Of a stretch of 64,000 nt of DNA, positions 1 to 6,659 are shown in pieces (positions within the stretch are counted from its first letter, which is position 1; each line of letters starts with the position of its first letter). The notes beneath the pieces are model-generated. The model did no database searches and was not told the DNA's origin. It saw only the letters and a list, made by a program, of their open reading frames with translations. The position numbers and the translations under genes were made by a program. Source of the DNA: Chitinophagaceae bacterium UBA1953 (GTDB lineage Bacteria; Bacteroidota; Bacteroidia; Chitinophagales; Chitinophagaceae); the NCBI GenBank assembly GCA_002336115.1, contig DDEN01000057.1, positions 241,206-305,205 on the forward strand, given 5' to 3'.

Positions 1-1412
1 TTCTTAGAGTCGTACACAAAATAACCTTGTACAAAATAATCGGTTTTGTGACCAATGATTTTGATGGAGTTTTTGTTTGCACTTACAGTACCATCTGAAC
101 CAAGGCCAAAGAACAGGCCACGGAACTTATGCTGGTTATCGAGATGGAATGTTTTATCGTACCACAAACTCATGTGGGTAACATCATCTTCAATACCAAC
201 AGTAAAGTGCTGTTTAGGATGTTTCTGTTTCAGTTCCTTAAATACAGCTTTCACCATTGCAGGAGTAAATTCTTTCGATGACAAACCATAACGGCCGCCA
301 ATAATGTGTGCATGATGATTTTCCTGCGATTCGTTCAATGCGTTGACAACATCCATGAACAATGGTTCGGCCATTGCATTGGGTTCCTTCGTTCTGTCGA
401 GTACGGCAATTGCTACAACAGATTTGGGCATCGCTTTAATAAAGGCTTCAATCGAAAACGGTCTGAAGAGGCGAACACATAACACACCAACACGTTTACC
501 TTCGGCATTCAGGAAGTCAACTGTTTCCTGCACAGCGCCTGTACCTGAACCCATGATGATAATCATACGGTCGGGGTGTGGATGACCATAATAGTCAAAG
601 AGGTTGTACCTTCTTCCGGTTAATTCATAGAATTTGTCCATTTCGGCCTGAACTATGCCTGGCACTTTTTCAAAATATGGATTGGCAGCTTCCCTGTTCT
701 GGAAGTAAACATCAGGGTTTTGTGCAGTACCACGGATAAATGGATTACTGGGAGATAAAGCTCTGTCACGATGAGCAATAATTGCTTCTTTATCGAGCAT
801 CGCTTCAATTATATGGTCAGGTATAACTTCAACCTGTGATAATTCGTGTGATGTACGGAAACCGTCAAAGATATTCATGAAAGGAACCCTTGACTTTAAA
901 GTGGAAGCCTGTGCAATCAGTGCCATATCCATTGCTTCCTGAGCATTGTTACCAAACAGCATGGAAAAACCAGTGCTCTTTGCAGCCATAACGTCGCTAT
1001 GATCTCCAAAAATTGAAAGCGCATGAGCAGCAAGACTTCTTGCCGCAATGTGAAATACAGTAGGTGTAAGTTCACCGGCAATTTTATACATGTTAGGGAT
1101 CATAAGTAACAATCCCTGGGAAGCTGTAAAAGTAGATGCAAGAGCACCGCCTTGTAAAGCACCGTGAATAGCACCTGCAGCACCAGCTTCACTTTGCATT
1201 TCCATTACACGAGGCACTTGTCCGAAAATATTTTTTTCACCGTGTGCGCTCCATTCATCGGCCCACTCACCCATATTAGATGAAGGTGTAATTGGATAGA
1301 TAGCACAAACTTCACTGCACTTATAAGCAATGTAGGCCGCCGCTTCGTTACCGTCCATCACCTCTACAACTGGCTTTGGCTGGAGTTCTTCCTGATTGAT
1401 ATTCTTGTCCAT
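1..1412 (-). CDS. nifJ: Pyruvate:ferredoxin (flavodoxin) oxidoreductase, N-terminal part (runs off left edge)
   Basis: About 470 codons of a homodimeric PFOR are present; the 3' end lies outside the window. The enzyme decarboxylates pyruvate to acetyl-CoA and passes electrons to ferredoxin or flavodoxin. The ATG at 1412-1410 gives MDKNINQEEL, and the domain I pyruvate/thiamine-binding motif YPITPSS falls at residues 39-45. It is followed by GQVPRVMEMQSEAGAAGA and the ASQGLLLMIPNMYKIAGEL segment typical of the alpha region. The end visible here, reading VGIEDDVTHMSLW, still belongs to domains II-III, so the iron-sulfur and thiamine domains are not seen. No stop or shift is present in the visible part. 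A small dyad lies about 90 bases upstream. Family assignment is firm; only the full length is unknown. Confidence 0.95.
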   Translation of the reverse strand, partial: MDKNINQEELQPKPVVEVMDGNEAAAYIAYKCSEVCAIYPITPSSNMGEWADEWSAHGEKNIFGQVPRVMEMQSEAGAAGAIHGALQGGALASTFTASQGLLLMIPNMYKIAGELTPTVFHIAARSLAAHALSIFGDHSDVMAAKSTGFSMLFGNNAQEAMDMALIAQASTLKSRVPFMNIFDGFRTSHELSQVEVIPDHIIEAMLDKEAIIAHRDRALSPSNPFIRGTAQNPDVYFQNREAANPYFEKVPGIVQAEMDKFYELTGRRYNLFDYYGHPHPDRMIIIMGSGTGAVQETVDFLNAEGKRVGVLCVRLFRPFSIEAFIKAMPKSVVAIAVLDRTKEPNAMAEPLFMDVVNALNESQENHHAHIIGGRYGLSSKEFTPAMVKAVFKELKQKHPKQHFTVGIEDDVTHMSLWYDKTFHLDNQHKFRGLFFGLGSDGTVSANKNSIKIIGHKTDYFVQGYFVYDSK

Positions 1413-1500
1413 ATTTTGACTTTTTTTGAAGGGGCTAAATTACCAGAGGCATTATTTCATGGAAATGACAAGAATCAGCAAAATAGCTAATCTATATAGG

Positions 1501-1516
1501 TGACTGGAATCAGTCA
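1501..1516. promoter_or_regulatory. Inverted repeat upstream of nifJ, candidate operator
   Basis: TGACTG-GAAT-CAGTCA is a perfect 6-base-arm dyad with a 4-base centre, about 90 bases upstream of the nifJ ATG. It is not followed by a T-run, so it does not look like a terminator. A Crp/Fnr-type regulator would suit a PFOR gene, but no regulator is visible nearby and the assignment is only inferred. Confidence 0.3.
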
Positions 1517-1573
1517 AAAAGATGACGATGGTTAAACACTGAATTAAGCCTGTAGATTCACATATAACAAAAG

Positions 1574-1627
1574 ATAATAACTCAATAAGCCTTGCTAAAG
1601 AAAAAGCAAGGCTTATTGAGTTATTAT
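1574..1627 (-). terminator. Strong 23-bp hairpin terminator between lipoprotein gene and nifJ
   Basis: The arms 1574-1596 and 1605-1627 are perfectly complementary over 23 bases around the 8-base loop AAAGAAAA. On the minus strand it follows the stop codon of the 191-aa lipoprotein gene by about 16 bases and runs into a T-rich stretch, so it should end that transcript and insulate nifJ. Confidence 0.75.
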
Positions 1628-1642
1628 TGATTTTTGGGAAAC

Positions 1643-2218
1643 CTATTGTTTTGTAAATGTAGATTCAACTACAGTGCGGTATTGTGAAGATGCCGAATAT
1701 GATTCAATTTTCACTTTCAACATATTACCTGTTAACGTGTATGTATATTTTTTTGATGCAGGCAGAATTAAAAAACCCGGGCAGAAAATATACTGTGCAT
1801 CATCAATGCTTATCTCACTTCCAGGTACAGAAAAAGTATAATTGGAACTTTTAGTTGCTGTACTGCTACCGCTGGTACCTGTTAATGGTGTTGTATTTGT
1901 AGTAATTGTAGCCCCGGTATTTGTGTTTTTTTCTTTATGAACTCCGGTTGTATTGAAATCATACATTAAGCCATTTGCACTAATAGTGGTCGCTGTAAAA
2001 GTAACAGTGCCTTTTAGATTTGTTGTAGTTGTTGTGTACTCATTTGTCGTTAAAATACCTGAACCAGGAATGCTGTCATAAGTTTTTTCTACAGAAGCGG
2101 TAAAAGAGTAAGTTCCTCCCAGTGGTCCGTTGTCAACAGGTGTTCCATTATTATTAGTATCTTTTTTACAGGAGAAAAGCATTGCAAAGACTGCAAGAAT
2201 AGAAATTATTTTTTTCAT
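1643..2218 (-). CDS. Putative lipoprotein, 191 aa, unknown function
   Basis: The N-terminus MKKIISILAVFAMLFSCKKD is a lipoprotein signal with the lipid-accepting cysteine at residue 17; the KK after it is common in Bacteroidota lipoproteins. The rest is rich in Thr, Ser, Asn and Gly (roughly residues 20-130), then becomes beta-strand-like with hydrophobic/polar alternation towards the end. Similar small Thr-rich lipoproteins in this phylum are usually of lipocalin-like or unknown fold. It is a single-gene unit: a strong hairpin follows it and its upstream gap is shared with the ars operon, which points the other way. I do not recognise a specific family. Confidence 0.7.
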   Translation of the reverse strand: MKKIISILAVFAMLFSCKKDTNNNGTPVDNGPLGGTYSFTASVEKTYDSIPGSGILTTNEYTTTTTNLKGTVTFTATTISANGLMYDFNTTGVHKEKNTNTGATITTNTTPLTGTSGSSTATKSSNYTFSVPGSEISIDDAQYIFCPGFLILPASKKYTYTLTGNMLKVKIESYSASSQYRTVVESTFTKQ

Positions 2219-2662
2219 GGTTTATAAATTTTTCGCAATATTATATTAACATATACTTACAAACAAATAATAAAATTTCACTTTAGGTGCCATTAATTCA
2301 ATAATCGTTTCTGGTCAATTCTGTTTCATGATCTCTACTTTGCAGTTAAATATTTCATTAACGCAAATGTTATACAATCATTACGTTATAGGATATACGA
2401 ATAAGTATAAGTGTACCCACAAATAACGATCAACTCTGTTGTACCGGACTTGTGGCTGTTGATACAATTCCCCAACATCTACATGGCTGCATAATATGCG
2501 TAACTACAAGGAAGAACATCAAGCATGCACAGGAGCTTTCAGAATGACGGCCAAACCAGAACAAACCTATATAAAACCATTATTAGCCTTTGAGGTGATA
2601 AAAATCATGGTTGCTAAAAAAAATCAATCGTTCATTTGCGATGAACAAATAGTTTCCTTTCT
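2219..2662. other. 444-base gap upstream of the ars-type operon
   Basis: No convincing gene is seen. A plus-strand open frame at 2496-2804 overlaps arsR in another frame, has no recognisable features and is judged spurious. The gap should hold the divergent promoters of the lipoprotein gene (minus) and the ars operon (plus); the only clear structure is the dyad at 2630-2646. Confidence 0.5.
2630..2646 (+). promoter_or_regulatory. Dyad GTTCAT-N5-ATGAAC just upstream of arsR, candidate ArsR operator
   Basis: A perfect 6-base inverted repeat with a 5-base centre ends 17 bases before the arsR start. It contains TTCATTTG (2631-2638), a near match to the Bacteroidota -7 box TAnnTTTG, so a bound repressor would cover the promoter. 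ArsR/SmtB proteins are known to bind such dyads and usually control their own operon; the link here is inferred from position. Confidence 0.45.
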
Positions 2663-2971
2663 ATGCAAAGAACCATTTCAGAAATCAGTTATACCAGCAA
2701 AGAGGAAATACTGGCAAAATATGCCAAAGCTCTCTCCCACCCGGTACGTATCAGAATACTCACATTCCTTGAAAACCAGACCTGCTGCTTTACCGGTCAG
2801 TTAACCGATGAAATTCCAATGGCACAGTCAACCATCTCCCAACATCTGAAAGAGCTCAAAGAAGCCGGTCTTATCCAGGGCGATGTAATGCCTCCCCGTG
2901 TTAAGTATTGCGTTAACCAGAAAGCATGGCTTGAAGCAAAAAAAATATTTTCTGATTTTTTTGAAAAATAA
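2663..2971 (+). CDS. arsR: ArsR/SmtB-family metalloregulator
   Basis: This 102-aa winged-helix repressor is the first gene of a six-gene operon. Helix-turn-helix residues lie around 52-71 (PMAQSTISQHLKELKEAGLI), followed by the beta-wing near 73-84. A Cys pair at 41-42 (QTCCFTGQL) and Cys83 in the wing are candidates for binding As(III) or another soft metal; the pair sits where ArsR proteins carry their sensory cysteines. An in-frame TGA lies just upstream of the ATG, so the start is well constrained. In the family, metal binding releases the operator; the dyad 17 bases upstream is the likely site. The neighbours (permeases and thiol proteins) support an arsenic-type inducer. Confidence 0.88.
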   Translation: MQRTISEISYTSKEEILAKYAKALSHPVRIRILTFLENQTCCFTGQLTDEIPMAQSTISQHLKELKEAGLIQGDVMPPRVKYCVNQKAWLEAKKIFSDFFEK

Positions 2972-2983
2972 ACAGACACTAAA

Positions 2984-3220
2984 ATGAAACAGATAAAAGT
3001 ATTAGGCCCTGGCTGTGCAAAATGCAAAACAACTTATAATAATGCAGTGGAAGCTGTAAAACAAAGCGGCATTGATGCAGAAGTTGTTAAAATAGAAGAT
3101 ATAGAAGAAATGCTGAAGTATAATGTACTTACCACACCAGTGCTGATGGTTGATGAAGTTGCACTAATAAAAGGAAGAATTGCCACTGTAGATGAAATAA
3201 AACAATTACTTACAAAATAG
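2984..3220 (+). CDS. Small CxxC thioredoxin-like protein (MTH895/TM0996 type)
   Basis: A 78-aa minimal thioredoxin fold beginning MKQIKVLGPGCAKC, with the redox pair Cys11/Cys14. The conserved cis-proline region TTPVLMVDEV follows near residues 48-57. Proteins of this size and motif are commonly encoded next to COG0701 permeases, where they are thought to reduce or carry the substrate. The gene follows arsR by 12 bases and precedes the rhodanese gene by 5, so it is co-transcribed. It has no signal peptide and should be cytoplasmic. The family is secure; the physiological substrate is not known. Confidence 0.85.
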   Translation: MKQIKVLGPGCAKCKTTYNNAVEAVKQSGIDAEVVKIEDIEEMLKYNVLTTPVLMVDEVALIKGRIATVDEIKQLLTK

Positions 3221-3225
3221 ATTTT

Positions 3226-3645
3226 ATGCAAACATTTGTGAATTTAATCTGCCCTACAAAAACACAGGCATGGATAAAAAGAGGCGCTCTGCTGGTTGAT
3301 GTGCGGGAAAAAACTGAAGTGGAAAAATTAGCATTTGATGTTCCGCACATTGTTAATATACCGCTTACTGAGTTTGAAGAACGCTTTTCTTCTCTTCCGA
3401 AAGACAGGGAAATGGTTCTTGTATGTCATGACAGCACTCGTAGTTTAAGAGCTGCAGCATTTCTTATACACAAAGGTTATGATGCCGAAAAAGTGGTGAA
3501 CATGAAACATGGTATTATACGCTGGGTTCAAAAAGGATTTCCTGTATCAGGCGATACAACTGAAATAGATGATATGCCTGGTGGCTGCTGCAGTACACAT
3601 GGCCATGAACACAAGCATAACCATGGCAGTTGCTGTGGATCTTAA
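3226..3645 (+). CDS. Rhodanese-domain protein with C-terminal His/Cys-rich tail
   Basis: The 139-aa protein is a single rhodanese domain: VDVREKTEVEKL near 24-35 and the catalytic loop VCHDSTRS with Cys67. Rhodaneses transfer sulfane sulfur to thiol or soft-metal acceptors. The last about 20 residues are unusual: they carry Cys121, Cys122, Cys136, Cys137 and histidines 125, 127, 129, 131 and 133, an arrangement expected to bind metal or metalloid ions. No signal peptide is present. It lies 5 bases after the thioredoxin-like gene and 25 before the permease gene. The domain is certain; a role in presenting sulfur or trapping metalloid for export is inferred from the tail and the operon. Confidence 0.87.
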   Translation: MQTFVNLICPTKTQAWIKRGALLVDVREKTEVEKLAFDVPHIVNIPLTEFEERFSSLPKDREMVLVCHDSTRSLRAAAFLIHKGYDAEKVVNMKHGIIRWVQKGFPVSGDTTEIDDMPGGCCSTHGHEHKHNHGSCCGS

Positions 3646-3670
3646 GTTTTACCATTGTTAATTCATTTGT

Positions 3671-4645
3671 ATGTTTAACTGGCTTCAGCATTTTGCCGAC
3701 TGGCTTATTTATTCACTGGCCGGAATAGCAAAAGGCTCAAAAGCAGGAGATGCACTGAACTTTTTTGTGTACGACACTTTGAAGATTTTTCTTCTCCTCT
3801 TTTTTATAACAATAATCATGGGAATTATTAATTCCTATTTTCCTGTTGAAAAAGTACGCAACTTTCTCAGCAGGAAAAAAATGTACGGACTTGAGTATTT
3901 ATTTGCTTCCTTCTTTGGTGTAATTACTCCTTTTTGCTCCTGCTCTTCGGTTCCTTTATTTATTGGTTTTGTGAGAGGGGGCATTCCACTTGGAATTACT
4001 TTCTCCTATTTAATTACTGCGCCATTGGTAAATGAAGTGGCAATAGCCATTTTTGCCGGAACATTTGGTTTTAAAACAACTGCTATCTATGTTATAAGCG
4101 GCATTTCACTGGGTGTTATCGGAGGCTATACTCTCGGCAAACTAAAACTCGAAAAGTTACTTACACCCTGGGTACAGGGTATTTTATCAAATGCGCAAAG
4201 TGAAGATTTATTAGAAGAAGATAAGTCCACGCTATTAAAACGCATGCCGGCTATAATTAAAGAAGCAATCAACATTATTAAGGGCATCGCCATTTATATT
4301 ATAATAGGCATTGCTGTGGGGGGATTGATGCATGGCTATTTGCCCACCGGATTCTTTGAACATTACATAAACAAAAAACAATGGTTTGCAGTACCACTTT
4401 CGGTTATTATGGGTGTTCCTATGTACAGTAATGCAGCAGGTGTAATCCCTGTTGTGCAGGTTTTGGTTGCAAAAGGTGTTCCGCTGGGAACGGCAATTGC
4501 TTTTATGATGGGCGTGGTTGGCTTATCACTGCCGGAAGCAATGTTGCTTAAAAAAGTTATGACGTGGAAACTTATTGCCATCTACTTCGGTACAATAGCC
4601 TTTTTTATGATTCTGTCAGGATACTTATTTAATGTGATTTTATAA
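3671..4645 (+). CDS. COG0701-family permease (ArsP-like, DUF318)
   Basis: A 324-aa polytopic membrane protein with two homologous halves. The first half has the family signature PFCSCSSVPLF at residues 87-97, with Cys89 and Cys91 inside a membrane segment; the second half has GVPMYSNAAGVIPVV and GVVGLSLPEA. ArsP, a member of this broad family, exports trivalent organoarsenicals, and the intramembrane cysteines suit a thiol-binding substrate. Here it is encoded with ArsR, a CxxC protein and a rhodanese, which favours an arsenic-type substrate over other proposed ones. The ATG at 3671 leaves about 25 bases after the rhodanese gene. Family assignment is secure; substrate is inferred. Confidence 0.85.
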   Translation: MFNWLQHFADWLIYSLAGIAKGSKAGDALNFFVYDTLKIFLLLFFITIIMGIINSYFPVEKVRNFLSRKKMYGLEYLFASFFGVITPFCSCSSVPLFIGFVRGGIPLGITFSYLITAPLVNEVAIAIFAGTFGFKTTAIYVISGISLGVIGGYTLGKLKLEKLLTPWVQGILSNAQSEDLLEEDKSTLLKRMPAIIKEAINIIKGIAIYIIIGIAVGGLMHGYLPTGFFEHYINKKQWFAVPLSVIMGVPMYSNAAGVIPVVQVLVAKGVPLGTAIAFMMGVVGLSLPEAMLLKKVMTWKLIAIYFGTIAFFMILSGYLFNVIL

Positions 4646-4654
4646 ACTACAGTT

Positions 4655-5056
4655 ATGAAAAAACAACATTTTACATTCATTTCATTTGCACTTGCGCTTA
4701 TCATTGCATCTGCCGTTCATGCACAGAAAAAACAAACATTCATTACACCCGGAACGCTTGAGGTGATCCAGTTTCATTCCGAGCACCGCTGCCCGAGTTG
4801 TTTGTTAATTGAGAAATTAACCCGTTCAACTTTATCAAAAAATTTTCCGGGAGTGCCTTTCAGTCTTGTGAATGTTGACGATAAAAATAATGCCAAAAAA
4901 GCAGAACAGTTTGAAGCCGCTGGCACAGCTTTATTCCTGTACAATCCTAAAACAGGAAAGAAAAAGGACCTGACTGAATTTGCATTTATGAGAGCAGGCA
5001 ATGAAGTGTTGTTTGAAACAGAATTAAAAAAATTTATTGAAGATTTTATAAAATAA
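4655..5056 (+). CDS. Exported thioredoxin-like protein, ArsF-family type
   Basis: The 133-aa product has a cleavable signal peptide (residues 1-23, ending VHAQ) and a thioredoxin-like domain with the motif HRCPSC, giving Cys46 and Cys49. It therefore acts in the periplasm. It resembles the small proteins annotated as ArsF-like that are paired with an ArsG/CcdA-like permease, as in the ArsEFG system described for aromatic arsenicals. The next gene begins 4 bases after its stop, which supports pairing. A periplasmic thiol protein fed electrons by the adjacent CcdA-like permease is a reasonable model. The ArsF label is from memory of family naming; the redox role is better supported than the arsenic role. 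Confidence 0.75.
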   Translation: MKKQHFTFISFALALIIASAVHAQKKQTFITPGTLEVIQFHSEHRCPSCLLIEKLTRSTLSKNFPGVPFSLVNVDDKNNAKKAEQFEAAGTALFLYNPKTGKKKDLTEFAFMRAGNEVLFETELKKFIEDFIK

Positions 5057-5060
5057 CTGT

Positions 5061-5768
5061 ATGGATTGGCTCACCGATCTTGCACAAAATAAAGATTTGC
5101 CATTGCTTGCGGCTTTTGCACTGGGATTACTTACATCCATCAGCCCCTGCCCTCTTGCTACAAACATTACTGCAACAGCATATATTGCAAAAACAATATC
5201 AAGCAAGAAAAAAGTATTACTCAGTGGCATCTTATATACACTTGGAAGAATGCTTTCTTATACAGCACTGGCGACTCTTATCTATTTTGGAGCCAGTAAG
5301 TTTCAGGTTGCAAAATTATTCCAGGGCAATGGCGAAAAGTTTATTGGTCCGGTAATGATTATTATTGGTTTAATTATGCTGGATATTATCAAATTAAATT
5401 TTTTATCGAAAGAAAATTTAACTGCGAGGTTTTCAGAAAAATTCAAAGACAAAGGATTACTCGGTTCATTTTTAATGGGAGTAACATTTGCATTGGCTTT
5501 TTGTCCATACAGTGGTGCTTTATTCTTTGCCATGTTAATACCACTCACAATATCGTCTTCCGCAGGATTGGGATTGCCGATAGTATTTTCAATTGCCACA
5601 GGGTTACCGGTTATATTCTTTGCATTTATTATTGCCTTCAGTATGGAAAAAATTGGCATGTATTTTAAAGCCATAACGAGAGTGGAAAAAGTAATGCGTG
5701 TTGCAGCAGGCATTACTTTTCTTTTAGCAGGATTATATTATATCAACATCTACTTAAAGATTTTGTAA
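5061..5768 (+). CDS. CcdA/DsbD-like membrane permease, ArsG-family type
   Basis: A 235-aa membrane protein of the CcdA/DsbD transmembrane superfamily. Each half carries one cysteine at a helix break: Cys30 in SPCPLATNI and Cys148 in AFCPYSGALFF, the pair that relays electrons across the membrane in CcdA and DsbD. It is the last gene of the ars-type operon and starts 4 bases after the ArsF-like gene. Proteins of this subfamily are annotated as ArsG, proposed to export aromatic arsenicals; an equally good reading is that it delivers reducing power to the periplasmic CPSC protein. About six membrane segments are visible. Superfamily is secure, function inferred. Confidence 0.78.
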   Translation: MDWLTDLAQNKDLPLLAAFALGLLTSISPCPLATNITATAYIAKTISSKKKVLLSGILYTLGRMLSYTALATLIYFGASKFQVAKLFQGNGEKFIGPVMIIIGLIMLDIIKLNFLSKENLTARFSEKFKDKGLLGSFLMGVTFALAFCPYSGALFFAMLIPLTISSSAGLGLPIVFSIATGLPVIFFAFIIAFSMEKIGMYFKAITRVEKVMRVAAGITFLLAGLYYINIYLKIL

Positions 5769-5824
5769 ACTTCCTTCCCAATTACTAGCATACAGTTTTA
5801 TGCTAACAGCTTCCCAACTGTTTT

Positions 5825-6535
5825 TCAACTTATGATTACTTTGTAAACAATGGCAGCTATCAACGCCCCCACCACTGGCCCAACAATCGGCACCCAACTG
5901 TAACTCCAGTCGCTGTTACGTTTGTTTTTGATAGGGAGAATAAAATGCATAATGCGTGGCCCTAAATCTCTTGCAGGATTAATGGCATAACCTGTTGGTC
6001 CGCCCAGGCTCAAACCAATACCCAGCACCAGCAATGCAACAGGTAATGCATCTAATGCCCCCAGGCTGTTTTGTGGTGCAGCAATAAACAATACACCCAG
6101 CACCAGTACAAACGTGCCAATAACTTCGGTTGTAAGATTAGCAACTGTATTGCGTATTGCAGGACCTGTACAGAATATTGCCAGCATAGCTTCAGCATCT
6201 TTTGTTTCATCAAAATGTTTTTTGTAAGCGAGCCACATTAATAAAGAACCTGTCATTGCTCCCAGTAACTGCGCAAGTATATACATCGGAGCATTTATCC
6301 ATTCAAATTTTCCCATAGCTGCCAATGCAATGGTAATAGCCGGATTTAAATGCGCACCGCTTACCGATGCACTGCTGTACACACCAACAAAAACACCAAT
6401 AGCCCAACCAAAGGTGACGACAATCCATCCGCCGTTATTTCCTTTTGATTTTGCCAGCAGCACATTGGCTACAACGCCGTTACCTAAAAGAATAATGAAC
6501 ATGGTTCCAATAAACTCAGCAATAAAGGGAGACAT
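5825..6535 (-). CDS. glpF: Glycerol uptake facilitator (MIP family)
   Basis: A 236-aa aquaglyceroporin with six membrane helices and the two half-helix motifs NPA (64-66, in GAHLNPAITIA) and NPARD (186-190, in GYAINPARDLGPR). The Asp after the second NPAR is the residue that distinguishes glycerol facilitators from water-specific aquaporins. It lets glycerol cross the inner membrane. It is the third gene of the minus-strand set glpK-glpD-glpF, which together take up, phosphorylate and oxidise glycerol. The 117-base gap before it contains two runs of heptamer repeats. Confidence 0.93.
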   Translation of the reverse strand: MSPFIAEFIGTMFIILLGNGVVANVLLAKSKGNNGGWIVVTFGWAIGVFVGVYSSASVSGAHLNPAITIALAAMGKFEWINAPMYILAQLLGAMTGSLLMWLAYKKHFDETKDAEAMLAIFCTGPAIRNTVANLTTEVIGTFVLVLGVLFIAAPQNSLGALDALPVALLVLGIGLSLGGPTGYAINPARDLGPRIMHFILPIKNKRNSDWSYSWVPIVGPVVGALIAAIVYKVIIS

Positions 6536-6546
6536 GGCAAGAAAGA

Positions 6547-6581
6547 GTTTATAGTTTTTGGTTTATAGTTTTTGGTTGCTG
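6547..6581. repeat. Heptamer array, word GTTTATA/GTTTTTG
   Basis: Five consecutive 7-base units (GTTTATA, GTTTTTG, GTTTATA, GTTTTTG, GTTGCTG) begin 12 bases from the glpF start. The period is exactly seven with no indels. No hairpin or coding function is evident. Confidence 0.75.
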
Positions 6582-6624
6582 GCACTCATTCAATATTCAA
6601 AACATCAACCTATATCAGGACACC

Positions 6625-6659
6625 CCACATCATACATCTTACATCATACATCCTACTTC
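6625..6659. repeat. Heptamer array, word NNACATC, overlapping the glpD stop codon
   Basis: Five 7-base units (CCACATC, ATACATC, TTACATC, ATACATC, CTACTTC) run without interruption into the 3' end of glpD; the glpD stop codon is at 6653-6655. It lies in the same gap as the GTTTATA array but has an unrelated word. Confidence 0.75.

Noticed and set aside
2496..2804. 102-codon plus-strand open frame overlapping arsR
   Set aside because: No domain, unusual composition, and it overlaps the well-supported ArsR gene in another frame.
5303..5713. 136-codon minus-strand frame opposite the ArsG-like gene
   Set aside because: It is the mirror of an AT-rich membrane-protein gene and has no independent features.
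6547..6659. CRISPR-like array in the glpD-glpF gap
   Set aside because: Units are 7 bases long without spacers; this is a tandem array, not direct repeats with unique spacers.
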